NCBI RefSeq assembly: GCF_026239735.1
Contig: NZ_JAPIVT010000017.1
Coordinates: forward strand, 62,001 to 126,000
DNA length: 64,000 nucleotides
Origin: Pedobacter sp. MC2016-05
Lineage (GTDB): Bacteria > Bacteroidota > Bacteroidia > Sphingobacteriales > Sphingobacteriaceae
Direction of reading: 5' to 3'
Under the pieces are notes generated by a model. The model was not told the origin of the DNA. It saw only the letters and a program-made list of their open reading frames with translations, and did not search any database. A program made the translations under genes and the position numbers. Shown piece after piece: positions 7,371-16,602 of the stretch. How positions within the stretch are numbered: the stretch's first letter is position 1; each line of letters opens with the position of its first letter.

Positions 7371-8747
7371 CTAACCGAATATCATTCCAAAAACTTCCTC
7401 AATTTTGCTTACCGCTTTAATTTCCAGGCTATATTTAGCAATGTCAATACCTTTTAAATTGTATTTAGAAATATAGATCGTTTCAAAGCCCAATTTATCT
7501 GCCTCTGCAATTCGTTGTTCTATTCTATTTACCGCCCTTATTTCTCCAGATAAACCTACCTCTGCAGCGAAGCAGTTTTTCGATGATATTGGAATATCCT
7601 GTTGTGATGAAATGATCGCGATTAAAACTGCTAAGTCGATTGCGGGATCTTCCACCCTAATTCCGCCAGCGATATTCAAGAATACATCTTGTGTACTTAG
7701 CCTAAAACCACAACGTTTTTCAAGTACTGCTAAGAGCATATTCATCCTTTTGGTATCAAAGCCAGTTGCAGATCTTTGCGGAGTTCCGTATGCGGCAGCA
7801 CTCACCAGTGCTTGGGTCTCTATTAACATTGGTCTGGCACCTTCCAACATAGCAGATACAGCAATTCCACTAAGCTCCTCATCTCGTTGCGATAAAAGAA
7901 TTTCTGATGGGTTGGAAACCTCTCTCAAACCGCTCCCTTGCATTTCGTAAATTCCAAGTTCGGCTGCGGCTCCAAAACGGTTTTTGATCGAACGTAAGAT
8001 GCGGTAAACATGGTGTCTGTCGCCCTCAAATTGCAAAACAGTATCTACCATGTGTTCGAGTATTTTTGGGCCAGCAATGGCGCCATCTTTTGTAATGTGG
8101 CCAATTAAAAATACAGGAACCCCAGTTTCCTTCGCAAAGCGTAAAAGCTCTGCAGTACATTCTCTCACTTGCGATACACTTCCGGGAGTAGAATCGATGT
8201 GCGAAGAATGCAAAGTTTGGATGGAGTCTACCACTAAAATTTCTGGCTCCAAAATTTCTATTTGTTTAAAAATATTCTGGGTAGATGTTTCTGTCAGGAT
8301 ATAGCAATCAGCAGACGGACTTTCTTTAATTCTTTCTGCCCGCATTTTTATTTGTTGCTCACTTTCCTCTCCGGAAATGTAGAGTATTTTTTTGCCTTTA
8401 AGGTTCAATGCCAGTTGTAGCATTAATGTTGATTTCCCTATCCCTGGTTCTCCACCGATAAGCACTAATGAGCCTTCTACCAAACCACCGCCTAAAACGC
8501 GGTCAAGCTCCTTATCACCCGTTAAAATTCTTCTTTCAATAGATGATTCAATTTCATCCACCTTGCTGGGTTTACTTAATTTCCTGACGCTGGTTTCTGT
8601 TTTCCAGGTGGGTACTGATGATGCATTTTTTTCAATAACTTCTTCTACAAAGGTATTCCATTGGTTGCATGAGGGGCATTTACCCAACCATTTTGCCGAT
8701 TCGTAGCCGCAGCTCTGACAGAAGAATGCTGTTTTAGTTTTTGCCAA
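7371..8747 (-). CDS. radA: DNA repair protein RadA/Sms
   Basis: RadA is a RecA-like helicase that extends branches at recombination intermediates. The 458-residue protein has an N-terminal zinc finger (Cys10, Cys13, Cys24, Cys27), the Walker A motif GGEPGIGKST at 98-107, Walker B around LVVDSIQT at 171-178, the RadA-specific KNRFG at 255-259, and a C-terminal Lon-protease-like domain without protease activity. The length is normal for the family. It is cytoplasmic and transcribed alone, with flanking terminators on both sides separating it from the RNase G and DUF4920 genes. Confidence 0.95.
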   Translation of the reverse strand: MAKTKTAFFCQSCGYESAKWLGKCPSCNQWNTFVEEVIEKNASSVPTWKTETSVRKLSKPSKVDEIESSIERRILTGDKELDRVLGGGLVEGSLVLIGGEPGIGKSTLMLQLALNLKGKKILYISGEESEQQIKMRAERIKESPSADCYILTETSTQNIFKQIEILEPEILVVDSIQTLHSSHIDSTPGSVSQVRECTAELLRFAKETGVPVFLIGHITKDGAIAGPKILEHMVDTVLQFEGDRHHVYRILRSIKNRFGAAAELGIYEMQGSGLREVSNPSEILLSQRDEELSGIAVSAMLEGARPMLIETQALVSAAAYGTPQRSATGFDTKRMNMLLAVLEKRCGFRLSTQDVFLNIAGGIRVEDPAIDLAVLIAIISSQQDIPISSKNCFAAEVGLSGEIRAVNRIEQRIAEADKLGFETIYISKYNLKGIDIAKYSLEIKAVSKIEEVFGMIFG

Positions 8748-8814
8748 GTGATTCTTGATTTTAGATTTACGAATTTAAGTGTTAAAGCTCGCAAAAGCTA
8801 AATCACTTTTAAAC

Positions 8815-8843
8815 AAAAAAGCCTGAACGTTTAAAGTTCAGGC
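8815..8843 (-). terminator. Intrinsic terminator after the RNase G gene
   Basis: The minus strand has the perfect 8-bp stem GCCTGAAC / GTTCAGGC followed by a T-run, 19 bp after the stop codon of rng. Confidence 0.85.
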
Positions 8844-8862
8844 TTTGAGTAAATGTTTTGAG

Positions 8863-10413
8863 TTATAATTTTATCTCCTCATCTTTTGATGAGATAAAGT
8901 GAAATTCGTTTAGATAATACGATGATTGAGCTTTTACTTTGATCCATTGGCCATATTTAAAAAACCAACGTCGCTGTAAATTAAAAATCCCTTTGGTTAT
9001 ATAAGCCTCTATGTAAGGATGAACGCAAAGGGTTACGCCTTTTTCATTCTGTTCACGTAAAATATAATTCAGGTTATTTTCAATATCATCCATCAAAACG
9101 ATACTGGCTTTAATTTCTCCTGTACCTCCACAGGCTGGACATTTTTCTACCGTAACAATATTCATCTCCGGACGAACACGTTGTCTGGTGATCTGAACCA
9201 AACCAAATTTACTTGGAGGTAAAATGGTGTGTTTCGCTCTATCCAATAACATCAGCTCACGCAAATAATCGAATAGCATTTTACGGTTTGTAGGCTTGTG
9301 CATATCGATAAAATCGATTACCACAATGCCGCCCATATCACGCAAGCGCAACTGACGAGCAATTTCTTTAGCCGCCTCTTTGTTTACCTGTAAAGCATTT
9401 TCCTCTTGGTTTTCTTTACTGGCAGTACGGTTTCCACTGTTCACATCTATGACGTGAAGTGCTTCGGTATGTTCTACAACTAAGTAGGCTCCACCCGGTA
9501 GGTTTACTGTTTTTCCGAAAGCATTTTTAATTTGCTTTTCTATCCCAAAGTGATCGAACATGGGTTCTTTTTGCTTATAAAGCTTCACGATTTTTTCCAT
9601 TTCTGGAGAAATATCATGTACATAAGAACGGATATCGTCGAAAAGCTCAGGTGTGCTCACGTAAACATTCGTAAAATCAGGATTCAGAATATCACGAATC
9701 AACGTAGAAGATCTGTCCATTTCGCCCCAAACTCGCTTTGAGGGCTCTGTTGAAGGCAGCTTTTTAATGAAGTTTTCCCATTTAGCAATTAGATCTAAAA
9801 GATCTTTTTGCATTTCGGCAACTCCACGGCCTTCAGAGACGGTTCTGATGATTACCCCAAAATTTTGAGGCTTAATACTTTCAATAATCTTTTTTAAGCG
9901 ATTACGTTCGGTATTACTTTTAATTTTTTTTGATACAGATATGGTATTGGAGAATGGCACCAGTACCACATACCTGCCGGCAATCGAAATGTCGGAACTC
10001 AAACGTGGACCTTTTGTAGAAATTGGCTCTTTTGCAATTTGTACCGGAAGGAGCATGTTTTTGGAAAGCACATCAGAAATCTTGCCTGCCTTGTTTATAT
10101 CGGCTTCTAGCTTTAAATTATCTAATAATGTGCCTGTAACCGAGCCATTACGCTTGATCTTAGTTAGCTTAATTAAAGATTGCACCTGAGGGCCCAAATC
10201 GAAATAATGCAAAAAAGCATCTTTTTCATAACCAACATCTACGAAAGCAGCATTTAGTCCGGGCATAATTTTTTTTATGCGGCCTAAATAAATATCGCCT
10301 ACGGCGTAGTTATTATTGATTTGTTCTTTGTGAAGCTCAACAAGTTGTTTGTCTTCAATCAACGCTATGGTAACTCCGGCAGGAGTCGAATTGATAATTA
10401 ATTCTTTTACCAA
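8863..10413 (-). CDS. rng: Ribonuclease G/E family endoribonuclease
   Basis: This 516-residue enzyme cuts single-stranded AU-rich RNA, in rRNA maturation and mRNA decay. It has an S1-type domain at about 36-125, the catalytic aspartates Asp323 (VIDVNSGNRT) and Asp367 (VVIDFIDMHK), and the zinc-link CPACGG at 425-430. It lacks the long C-terminal degradosome scaffold of E. coli RNase E, so it is RNase G-like in size. The start is a TTG at 10413: a stop codon lies two codons upstream in frame and no ATG is available. It is the last gene of a cluster with HU, a TPR protein and a tiny ribosome-associated protein. Confidence 0.93.
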   Translation of the reverse strand: MVKELIINSTPAGVTIALIEDKQLVELHKEQINNNYAVGDIYLGRIKKIMPGLNAAFVDVGYEKDAFLHYFDLGPQVQSLIKLTKIKRNGSVTGTLLDNLKLEADINKAGKISDVLSKNMLLPVQIAKEPISTKGPRLSSDISIAGRYVVLVPFSNTISVSKKIKSNTERNRLKKIIESIKPQNFGVIIRTVSEGRGVAEMQKDLLDLIAKWENFIKKLPSTEPSKRVWGEMDRSSTLIRDILNPDFTNVYVSTPELFDDIRSYVHDISPEMEKIVKLYKQKEPMFDHFGIEKQIKNAFGKTVNLPGGAYLVVEHTEALHVIDVNSGNRTASKENQEENALQVNKEAAKEIARQLRLRDMGGIVVIDFIDMHKPTNRKMLFDYLRELMLLDRAKHTILPPSKFGLVQITRQRVRPEMNIVTVEKCPACGGTGEIKASIVLMDDIENNLNYILREQNEKGVTLCVHPYIEAYITKGIFNLQRRWFFKYGQWIKVKAQSSYYLNEFHFISSKDEEIKL

Positions 10414-10571
10414 CAGCTACAGATTTAAGGCTTTCGCCTATTAACAAATGGATAGTAAACGTAAAAAAAACTTTGAAGTAGCCTTTTATCATGAGAAAAA
10501 AAAATCACATAAATACTTTAAACCTCACAGTTTACACTATGAGGCTTAAAAGGCTTAATCAAAATAAGAAA

Positions 10572-10661
10572 CTATTTTTTCTTATGTCTGTTTTTTCTTA
10601 AACGTTTTTTACGTTTGTGGGTAGCCATTTTATGTCTTTTTCTTTTTTTACCGCTTGGCAT
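10572..10661 (-). CDS. 29-residue AURKAIP1/COX24-type basic protein, probable ribosomal component
   Basis: An ATG at 10661 opens a 29-codon frame encoding an extremely basic protein: it begins MPSGKKRKRHK, ends RKNRHKKK, and nearly all of its other residues are Lys, Arg or His. From memory this matches the short Bacteroidota proteins annotated as AURKAIP1/COX24-domain, relatives of mitochondrial mS38 and mycobacterial bS22, which sit on the small ribosomal subunit. Its position between a TPR gene and rng, downstream of HU, is consistent with a role around ribosomes. The assignment rests on recall and composition. Confidence 0.85.
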   Translation of the reverse strand: MPSGKKRKRHKMATHKRKKRLRKNRHKKK

Positions 10662-10697
10662 AGTTTTAAGTTTTAAATGTTTTTATTAATCCGTTAA

Positions 10698-11576
10698 TTA
10701 ATTTTTATTCTTTAGTTCAGCCACTTTTTTATCAATGAACGATGATAAAGTTGGGTTAGCTGCTAATTTTTTGCTGTCTAAGTAAGCATCAACTGCTTCT
10801 TTGTTTCTGCCTAAATTTTCCAAGGCTGTGCCTAAGTAAAAGTAAGCTTCAGGTGTTGGTGATGTTGCAATAACTGTTTTGAAACGCGGTATCGCTTTAT
10901 CAAATTGACCTGATTTAATAGAAAAGATTCCTAAGTTCATGTTAGCCTTAACATTTTTAGGCTCTTTAGCAACCACTTCAAGCAGCATTGCAATACCTTG
11001 CATTGGTGCGCCCAAACCGTTTACTATCGTAACACCTAAACCTGTTTTTGCCTCTATATTCGTAGAGTCTGTTTCTAATGCTTTTTTGTAAGATGTATTA
11101 GCCTTTTGCAATAATGCCGGTTGTGCCAAGCTATCCTGTGTACTTTCAAAAGCCTTTATAAATTGGTTTCCTGCAGCCAACCATGTTTTAGTTGATGGTT
11201 CGCCTTGCGCAACAACTTCTAAATAAAGTGCTGATGGTGTGATTTGCTCAACATCATCCCATTTCTGAGCCAGTTGTTTTGCAAAATCAAGTTTCTCTGT
11301 TCCCTTAGCGCCTTTATAACTATTTTCTAATGCGGTAATATCAGTAGCTAAATTTTTGTTTAGCACATTCTTTGCAGCGGTAGAAGAAGTTTCGATACTA
11401 AGTACAGATGAAGTAGGAGAACTTTCTGCTCCAGCCATCTGGCCGCTTGCAGGCATTTTTCCGTTCTCTTCAGTTGGTTTAACTAAACCTTTAATGTCTC
11501 TGGTAAATAAAAAAGCAACAAGCAATAAAACTGCTCCGATAATGATGATTTGTTTTGATCTTATGCTGCTATTCAT
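10698..11576 (-). CDS. Membrane-anchored TPR-repeat protein
   Basis: The 292-residue product has one N-terminal membrane segment (about 9-25, IIIIGAVLLLVAFLF), then a low-complexity Ser/Thr-rich stretch to about 70, and tetratricopeptide repeats over the last 130 residues (for example NVKANMNLGIFSIKSGQFDKA and PEAYFYLGTALENLGRNKEA). TPR arrays bind other proteins, and this one faces away from the membrane anchor, on a side I cannot determine. It lies 10 bp after the HU gene and so is probably co-transcribed with it and with the tiny basic protein and rng. No specific function is known to me. Confidence 0.75.
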   Translation of the reverse strand: MNSSIRSKQIIIIGAVLLLVAFLFTRDIKGLVKPTEENGKMPASGQMAGAESSPTSSVLSIETSSTAAKNVLNKNLATDITALENSYKGAKGTEKLDFAKQLAQKWDDVEQITPSALYLEVVAQGEPSTKTWLAAGNQFIKAFESTQDSLAQPALLQKANTSYKKALETDSTNIEAKTGLGVTIVNGLGAPMQGIAMLLEVVAKEPKNVKANMNLGIFSIKSGQFDKAIPRFKTVIATSPTPEAYFYLGTALENLGRNKEAVDAYLDSKKLAANPTLSSFIDKKVAELKNKN

Positions 11577-11586
11577 AAATTAAGAC

Positions 11587-11889
11587 TTAGGCTTCTACGC
11601 TAATTTTTTTAGAGTTGCTTTTCACTTTATCAACAAAAACTTTTGCTGGTTTAAAGCTAGGTACAAAATGTTCTGGGATAATTATTGCAGTGTTTTTAGA
11701 GATGTTTCTAGCAGTTTTTTGCGCTCTCTTTTTAACAACAAAGCTTCCGAAGCCTCTTACATAAACATTTTCACCGCCAATCATACTCGTTTTGATAACT
11801 TTGAAAAATGCCTCAACTGTTTCCTGTACATCAACCTTCTCAATTCCGGTTTTTGTTGATATTTCTGAAATAATATCTGCCTTAGTCAT
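11587..11889 (-). CDS. HU/IHF-family DNA-binding protein
   Basis: This 100-residue histone-like protein bends and compacts DNA. It has the typical N-terminal helices (MTKADIISEISTKTGI), the GFGSFVVKKR turn at about 46-55 leading into the DNA-gripping arm, and the FKPAK motif near 79-83. A short Lys/Ser tail follows. It heads the cluster HU, TPR protein, AURKAIP1-type protein, rng and is divergent from mutY. The -7 box TACTTTTG lies 52 bp before its start codon. Confidence 0.92.
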   Translation of the reverse strand: MTKADIISEISTKTGIEKVDVQETVEAFFKVIKTSMIGGENVYVRGFGSFVVKKRAQKTARNISKNTAIIIPEHFVPSFKPAKVFVDKVKSNSKKISVEA

Positions 11890-11940
11890 ATTTACTTATT
11901 TATATATATTGTGTTTTATATTACTACTGTTTTGGGGTTG

Positions 11941-11948
11941 CAAAAGTA
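11941..11948 (-). promoter_or_regulatory. -7 promoter box for the HU cluster
   Basis: The minus strand reads TACTTTTG, matching TAnnTTTG, 52 bp upstream of the HU start. The upstream TTG element is not evident. Confidence 0.5.
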
Positions 11949-12056
11949 TTGCTTTTTAATGAGATAGGGAAATAAAAGATGATTTTTTTATCAGTTAAGT
12001 TATCACTCGATTGCAAGTTTTTTTTTAAACCGATAATTAGACCGTAATTTGCAGTA

Positions 12057-13100
12057 ATGACATTTCAAAATGAATTGATAAATTGGTATCAATCAAACAA
12101 AAGAGATTTGCCTTGGCGGCATACAAAAGATGCCTATACTATCTGGTTATCAGAGATTATACTACAGCAAACCCGTGTTGAACAAGGCTTACCGTATTTC
12201 AATAAATTCTTAGAAAACTTTCCAACTGTACAAGACTTTGCAGCTGCTACAGAAACAAAAGTTTTGAAGCTCTGGCAGGGATTAGGTTACTACTCCAGAG
12301 GGAGAAATATGCATGCAACTGCGCAAATTGTAGTCAATAATTTCAATGGAATCTTCCCAAGCCTGCATGATGAACTACTAAAGTTAAAGGGGATTGGTGA
12401 GTACACGGCTGCAGCAATTTCTTCATTTTCATCAGGAGAAGCTAGAGCTGTTGTTGATGGAAATGTGTTCAGGGTACTTGCCCGATATTTCGGAATCAGT
12501 ACAGCAATTAATTCTCCGGCAGGAAAGAAGACGTTCTTTGCTTTGGCGAATGAATTGTTGTATCAGGGAGATCCTGCTTTGTACAACCAGGCGATTATGG
12601 AATTTGGGGCAATACAATGCAAGCCGAAATCTCCCAACTGTAACGTTTGCCCATTAAATCAAAGTTGCTATGCGCTGAAAAATAACCTGGTTAATGCCTT
12701 ACCTGTTAAGATTAAAAAGGCAGCGCAAAAACATCGTTTTTTAGACTATTTTGTTTGCCAATCAGATGAGAAGGTTTTGATTAGGGAACGTCAGGCTGGT
12801 GATATCTGGCAGCATTTGTATGATTTTCCCAGCATTGACGTGGAGGAGCAGATCCCTTGGACAGACATTTCTTTTGAAGAAAAACTAAAATCTACATTTG
12901 GATCAGGAGCTGAGGTATCATTTATCGCTACGAAAAAACATATATTATCACACCAAATTATCCATTTACGTTTTTTTGCATTAAAAAATTATATATTTAA
13001 CTTTAGTAAACAAAAGGAACTCTATTGGGTTTCCTTAAGTGAACTGGATGATCTGCCACAACCGAAAGTAATTCATGATTTTATAAAAGAATATCTTTAG
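12057..13100 (+). CDS. mutY: A/G-specific adenine glycosylase
   Basis: MutY removes adenine mispaired with 8-oxoguanine. The 347-residue protein has the catalytic Glu33 (LSEIILQQTRVEQG), the helix-hairpin-helix LKGIGEYTA at 110-118, the catalytic Asp134 (VVDGNVFRVLAR) and a 4Fe-4S cluster motif with Cys188, Cys195, Cys198 and Cys204 (C-x6-C-x2-C-x5-C). A NUDIX-like domain that recognises 8-oxoguanine fills the C-terminal third. The start is the first ATG, just after an imperfect TAATTTG box. The gene is divergent from HU, and ssb follows 71 bp downstream in the same direction. Confidence 0.95.
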   Translation: MTFQNELINWYQSNKRDLPWRHTKDAYTIWLSEIILQQTRVEQGLPYFNKFLENFPTVQDFAAATETKVLKLWQGLGYYSRGRNMHATAQIVVNNFNGIFPSLHDELLKLKGIGEYTAAAISSFSSGEARAVVDGNVFRVLARYFGISTAINSPAGKKTFFALANELLYQGDPALYNQAIMEFGAIQCKPKSPNCNVCPLNQSCYALKNNLVNALPVKIKKAAQKHRFLDYFVCQSDEKVLIRERQAGDIWQHLYDFPSIDVEEQIPWTDISFEEKLKSTFGSGAEVSFIATKKHILSHQIIHLRFFALKNYIFNFSKQKELYWVSLSELDDLPQPKVIHDFIKEYL

Positions 13101-13171
13101 GAGAAATAAAATGGAGTAACTTACCATTGGGGGGATTTCATTATTTATAAAAAAAACTAACCAAAATATTT

Positions 13172-13609
13172 ATGTCTGGCATCAACAAAGTTATTTTAGT
13201 AGGCCACTTAGGCAAAGACCCGGAAGTACGTCATTTAGATGGCGGCGTAACTGTAGCCAGTTTTCCTTTAGCTACATCAGAAACCTATAACAAGGATGGA
13301 AAAAGAGTTGAACAAACCGAATGGCATAATATTGTATTGTGGCGTGGCCTTGCAGAGGTAGCATCAAAATATCTTCAAAAAGGAAAATTGGTTTATATTG
13401 AAGGCAAACTCAGAACACGTTCTTTTGAAGACAAAGAGAAGGTAAAGAAATATGTTACCGAAATTGTTGCGGAAAATTTCACGATGTTAGGTAGAAAAAG
13501 TGACTTTGAGCAAAGTCCTACTACCGCGGTGCCGCAAAGTACAGAGTCGAAGATTCAGGATGAGTTTACCATTGGCCCATCAGATGAAAATGGAGATTTA
13601 CCTTTCTAA
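13172..13609 (+). CDS. ssb: Single-stranded DNA-binding protein
   Basis: SSB coats single-stranded DNA during replication, repair and recombination. The 145-residue protein has an OB fold over residues 1-110 (GINKVILVGHLGKDPEVRH, WHNIVLWRGLAEVASKYL, KGKLVYIEGKLRTR) and a flexible tail ending in NGDLPF, the short acidic tip that binds partner proteins. It lies directly downstream of mutY, a common pairing in Bacteroidota. Length and motifs are complete. Confidence 0.95.
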   Translation: MSGINKVILVGHLGKDPEVRHLDGGVTVASFPLATSETYNKDGKRVEQTEWHNIVLWRGLAEVASKYLQKGKLVYIEGKLRTRSFEDKEKVKKYVTEIVAENFTMLGRKSDFEQSPTTAVPQSTESKIQDEFTIGPSDENGDLPF

Positions 13610-13617
13610 AGGTCTTT

Positions 13618-14697
13618 ATGGGTAATAAAAACAAATTGGTACATCCACTTTTTGTATTATCAATTTCACTTTTAATTATCAACGATTTTTATCTTAAGTA
13701 TATTTTTCACAATACCTTTACGGGGAAGCTATCAGATTTTGTTGGTCTGTTTGCTTTCCCATTTTTTTGGAGTGTTGTTTTTCCAGATAGGGCAAAACAA
13801 GTACATATTGGCACAGCAGTGCTTTTTTGTTTTTGGAAAGCGGAATGTGCACAGCCTGTAATTGATTTTATAAATTTATTCGGTTTTAAAACCTTTAGAA
13901 CCGTAGATTACACAGACTATATTGCGTTAACAAGTGTACTTTTTTCTTACCTGTGTCTTAATCGGCCAGATCGATTTGAAGCTAAGGCCGTGCTATCGAA
14001 GGCATTGCTGTTCGCTTCTCTTTTTGGTTTTGTTGCAACAACTCAAAAGAGAGACGCGCCCAGCTATGAGGATGGTTTTAAATCAATTGATATCTATAAT
14101 CAGGGAGATACAAAACTTATTGCCATTGTTGATTTTAGATATTCCAATGCAAGCATTATTCAGGATAGTAGCTTAAACAATGAGTTTAATTGTATTGATA
14201 CCGTAATGCTACTCCCAGGTAGAAGCGAAAGATTTATTACGCCAATTATTCAAGTAGATAGTTTACAGTTTCCGGCAGGTTTTAAAATTACACTTACAGA
14301 TAGTTTAGGGAAACAAATTAAAGCTTATGATAAAGAACTTTTTTTGAAGGAAGCCACGATAGGTTATAACGAAGAAAAAAGCACTGAGTTTTCCTCATCC
14401 TGGAGCCTTACAATTGGGAAGAAACCTTCTGAAAATTTGAAGCCCTTCAAAATATATGGCAGGTGGAAAACAGTATCATCTTCCAAAAATCAGCATACAT
14501 TTGAAATTAGGGAAAAATATTATTATGATGTAGATCCAGATAGTGAACTAGCGAAATATGAAATTCGGGATAGTACGGTTATCATTACCTACCCTAAATT
14601 AAACCGGGAAGCGCGGATTTTACAGATCGACAATAGAGCCTTGACGATTAAATGGGATAATAAGAAGGTCTTGAAATATGAGAAACTTTATGATTAG
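13618..14697 (+). CDS. Unrecognised membrane protein with a C-terminal soluble domain
   Basis: I do not recognise this 359-residue protein. The first 140 residues hold about five hydrophobic segments (near 10-29, 38-54, 60-74, 101-115 and 126-140). A notable motif is TGKLSDFVGLFAFPFF at about 34-49; similar KLSDF-x-GL motifs occur, from memory, in uncharacterised proteins of other phyla. The last 215 residues are hydrophilic and look beta-rich, and their side of the membrane cannot be told. The gene starts 8 bp after ssb and may be read from the same mRNA. It ends in a hairpin shared with the convergent glmS. Confidence 0.65.
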   Translation: MGNKNKLVHPLFVLSISLLIINDFYLKYIFHNTFTGKLSDFVGLFAFPFFWSVVFPDRAKQVHIGTAVLFCFWKAECAQPVIDFINLFGFKTFRTVDYTDYIALTSVLFSYLCLNRPDRFEAKAVLSKALLFASLFGFVATTQKRDAPSYEDGFKSIDIYNQGDTKLIAIVDFRYSNASIIQDSSLNNEFNCIDTVMLLPGRSERFITPIIQVDSLQFPAGFKITLTDSLGKQIKAYDKELFLKEATIGYNEEKSTEFSSSWSLTIGKKPSENLKPFKIYGRWKTVSSSKNQHTFEIREKYYYDVDPDSELAKYEIRDSTVIITYPKLNREARILQIDNRALTIKWDNKKVLKYEKLYD

Positions 14698-14725
14698 ACC
14701 TGCTCAATTTTCAAGAGCAGGTCTA
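14695..14725. terminator. Hairpin between convergent genes (glmS and the membrane protein)
   Basis: A perfect 11-bp stem (TAGACCTGCTC / GAGCAGGTCTA) with a 9-nt loop begins at the stop codon of the plus-strand gene. Its flanking T-run is weak, so it may act as a bidirectional terminator or an mRNA-end stabiliser. Confidence 0.65.
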
Positions 14726-14731
14726 ATGATT

Positions 14732-16570
14732 TTATTCTACAGTAACTGATTTTGCCAGATTTCTTGGTTGATCTACATTACAACCTCTCATTACCGCAAT
14801 ATGATAGGATAATAGTTGTAAAGGTATAGTGGCCAATAATGGTAAGAAAGCTTCATTCGCATCAGGAATTTCGATGCAATAATCTGCCATTTTTTTCACT
14901 TCAGTATCACCTTCGGTTACGATTGCAATTACTTTTCCTTTCCTGGCTTTAACCTCCTGAATATTGCTGATTACCTTCTCGTATGATGAATTTTGTGTTG
15001 CAATAAACACTACCGGCATCTCCTCATCGATTAAAGCGATTGGGCCGTGCTTCATTTCGGCAGCAGGATAGCCTTCTGCGTGGATGTAAGAAATTTCTTT
15101 AAGCTTTAACGCACCTTCTAATGCAACTGGGAAACCACTTCCTCTACCTAAAAATAAACAATTTGTAGAGTCTTTTATTTTTTCCGCCACTTGTTTGATG
15201 ATATCGTTAGACTCAAGGGCCTTTTGGATTTTCTCTGGAATATTATCAAGCTCGGTAAGCAGCTCGATCATTTTTGACGTGGTAATCGTGCCTCTTTGCT
15301 GCGCCATGTAAAAAGCCATCAATGTAAGTACAGTGACCTGGGCCGTAAAAGCTTTAGTTGATGCTACACCAATCTCTGGTCCGGCGTGAGTATACACACC
15401 AGCATGTGATAGTCTTGGAATTGAGGCACCGGCCACGTTGCAGATGCCAAATATAGTGGCTCCACGTTCTTTGGCCATTTCAATGGCAGCCATGGTATCT
15501 GCTGTTTCGCCAGATTGCGAAATGGCAATTACTACATCTTTCTCTGTGATGATTGGATTACGGTACCTAAATTCTGAAGCATATTCCACTTCAACAGGGA
15601 TCCGGGCGTATTCTTCAATCAAATATTCCCCAACCAAACCAGCATGCCAAGAGGTACCACAGGCCACGATGATTATTCGGTCTATATTTTTTAATTTCTC
15701 GGCAAATTCTTTTATCCCGCCTAATTGAACTTTTCCTTCCTCCGGATAAATGCGGCCGCGCATACAATCTTTTATCGATCTAGGTTGCTCGTAAATTTCT
15801 TTTAGCATGAAATGGTCAAAGCCGCCTTTCTCAAGCATTTCTAGCTTAAGCTCTAACTCTTGAATAAGAGGTGTCTGAACAACATTATCCAATTGCTTAA
15901 CTAAAAGATCATTTTTAGTGATCAATGCAATTTCATTGTCCTTTAGGTAGATCACATTTTTTGTATATTCTATGATTGGAGTAGCATCAGAGGCAATAAA
16001 ATATTCACCCTTGCCAACGCCAATTACCATCGGGCTACCTTTTCTGGCTGCGATTAAGCGGTCTGGATTCTCTTTATCCATAATCACAATAGCGTAAGCT
16101 CCGCTAACCTGGTGTAGCGATAAACGAACAGCTTCCAATAGATCGATTTGTTCTATTTTTTGAATCTCCTCGATCAAATGAATCAAAACTTCTGTATCGG
16201 TATCACTTTTGAACTCATGCCCACGGCCTGTTAGTTCTTCTTTAAGTGTGGCGTAGTTTTCAATGATTCCATTATGGATGATTGAAAGTTTGCCATTATT
16301 CGAAGTATGCGGATGAGAATTTCGATCGGATGGTACACCATGGGTCGCCCATCTGGTATGCCCCATTCCTATTGAACCAGTACGATCTTGATCTTCAGCG
16401 AATTCTTCTAATATAGCAACCTTGCCAGCTTTTTTATAAATATGTTGTCCGCTTTGGTTCATAAGTGCGATACCCGCACTATCATAACCTCGGTATTCCA
16501 GTCTTTTTAAACCTTTAAGCACTATTGGCCAAGCTTCTCTATAGCCTATGTAGCCTACAATTCCACACAT
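14732..16570 (-). CDS. glmS: Glucosamine-6-phosphate synthase (isomerising)
   Basis: GlmS makes glucosamine-6-phosphate from fructose-6-phosphate and glutamine, the first step toward UDP-GlcNAc for peptidoglycan and lipid A. The 612-residue protein begins MCGIVGYIG, with Cys2 as the glutamine-hydrolysing nucleophile. It carries two SIS sugar-isomerase domains (VACGTSWHAG and ISQSGETADT in the first, LFLGRGSGFPVALEGALKLKE in the second) and ends with the conserved LAKSVTVE. No glmS ribozyme is visible upstream; instead a 16-bp perfect palindrome lies 33-48 bp before the start codon. Confidence 0.96.
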   Translation of the reverse strand: MCGIVGYIGYREAWPIVLKGLKRLEYRGYDSAGIALMNQSGQHIYKKAGKVAILEEFAEDQDRTGSIGMGHTRWATHGVPSDRNSHPHTSNNGKLSIIHNGIIENYATLKEELTGRGHEFKSDTDTEVLIHLIEEIQKIEQIDLLEAVRLSLHQVSGAYAIVIMDKENPDRLIAARKGSPMVIGVGKGEYFIASDATPIIEYTKNVIYLKDNEIALITKNDLLVKQLDNVVQTPLIQELELKLEMLEKGGFDHFMLKEIYEQPRSIKDCMRGRIYPEEGKVQLGGIKEFAEKLKNIDRIIIVACGTSWHAGLVGEYLIEEYARIPVEVEYASEFRYRNPIITEKDVVIAISQSGETADTMAAIEMAKERGATIFGICNVAGASIPRLSHAGVYTHAGPEIGVASTKAFTAQVTVLTLMAFYMAQQRGTITTSKMIELLTELDNIPEKIQKALESNDIIKQVAEKIKDSTNCLFLGRGSGFPVALEGALKLKEISYIHAEGYPAAEMKHGPIALIDEEMPVVFIATQNSSYEKVISNIQEVKARKGKVIAIVTEGDTEVKKMADYCIEIPDANEAFLPLLATIPLQLLSYHIAVMRGCNVDQPRNLAKSVTVE

Positions 16571-16602
16571 AATTTGAGTATAATAAATTGCACGAATATA
16601 CT

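Noticed and set aside
10521..10546. Hairpin between rng and the 29-residue gene as a terminator
   Set aside because: Only a 5-bp stem with a 12-nt loop is possible and no T-run follows directly.
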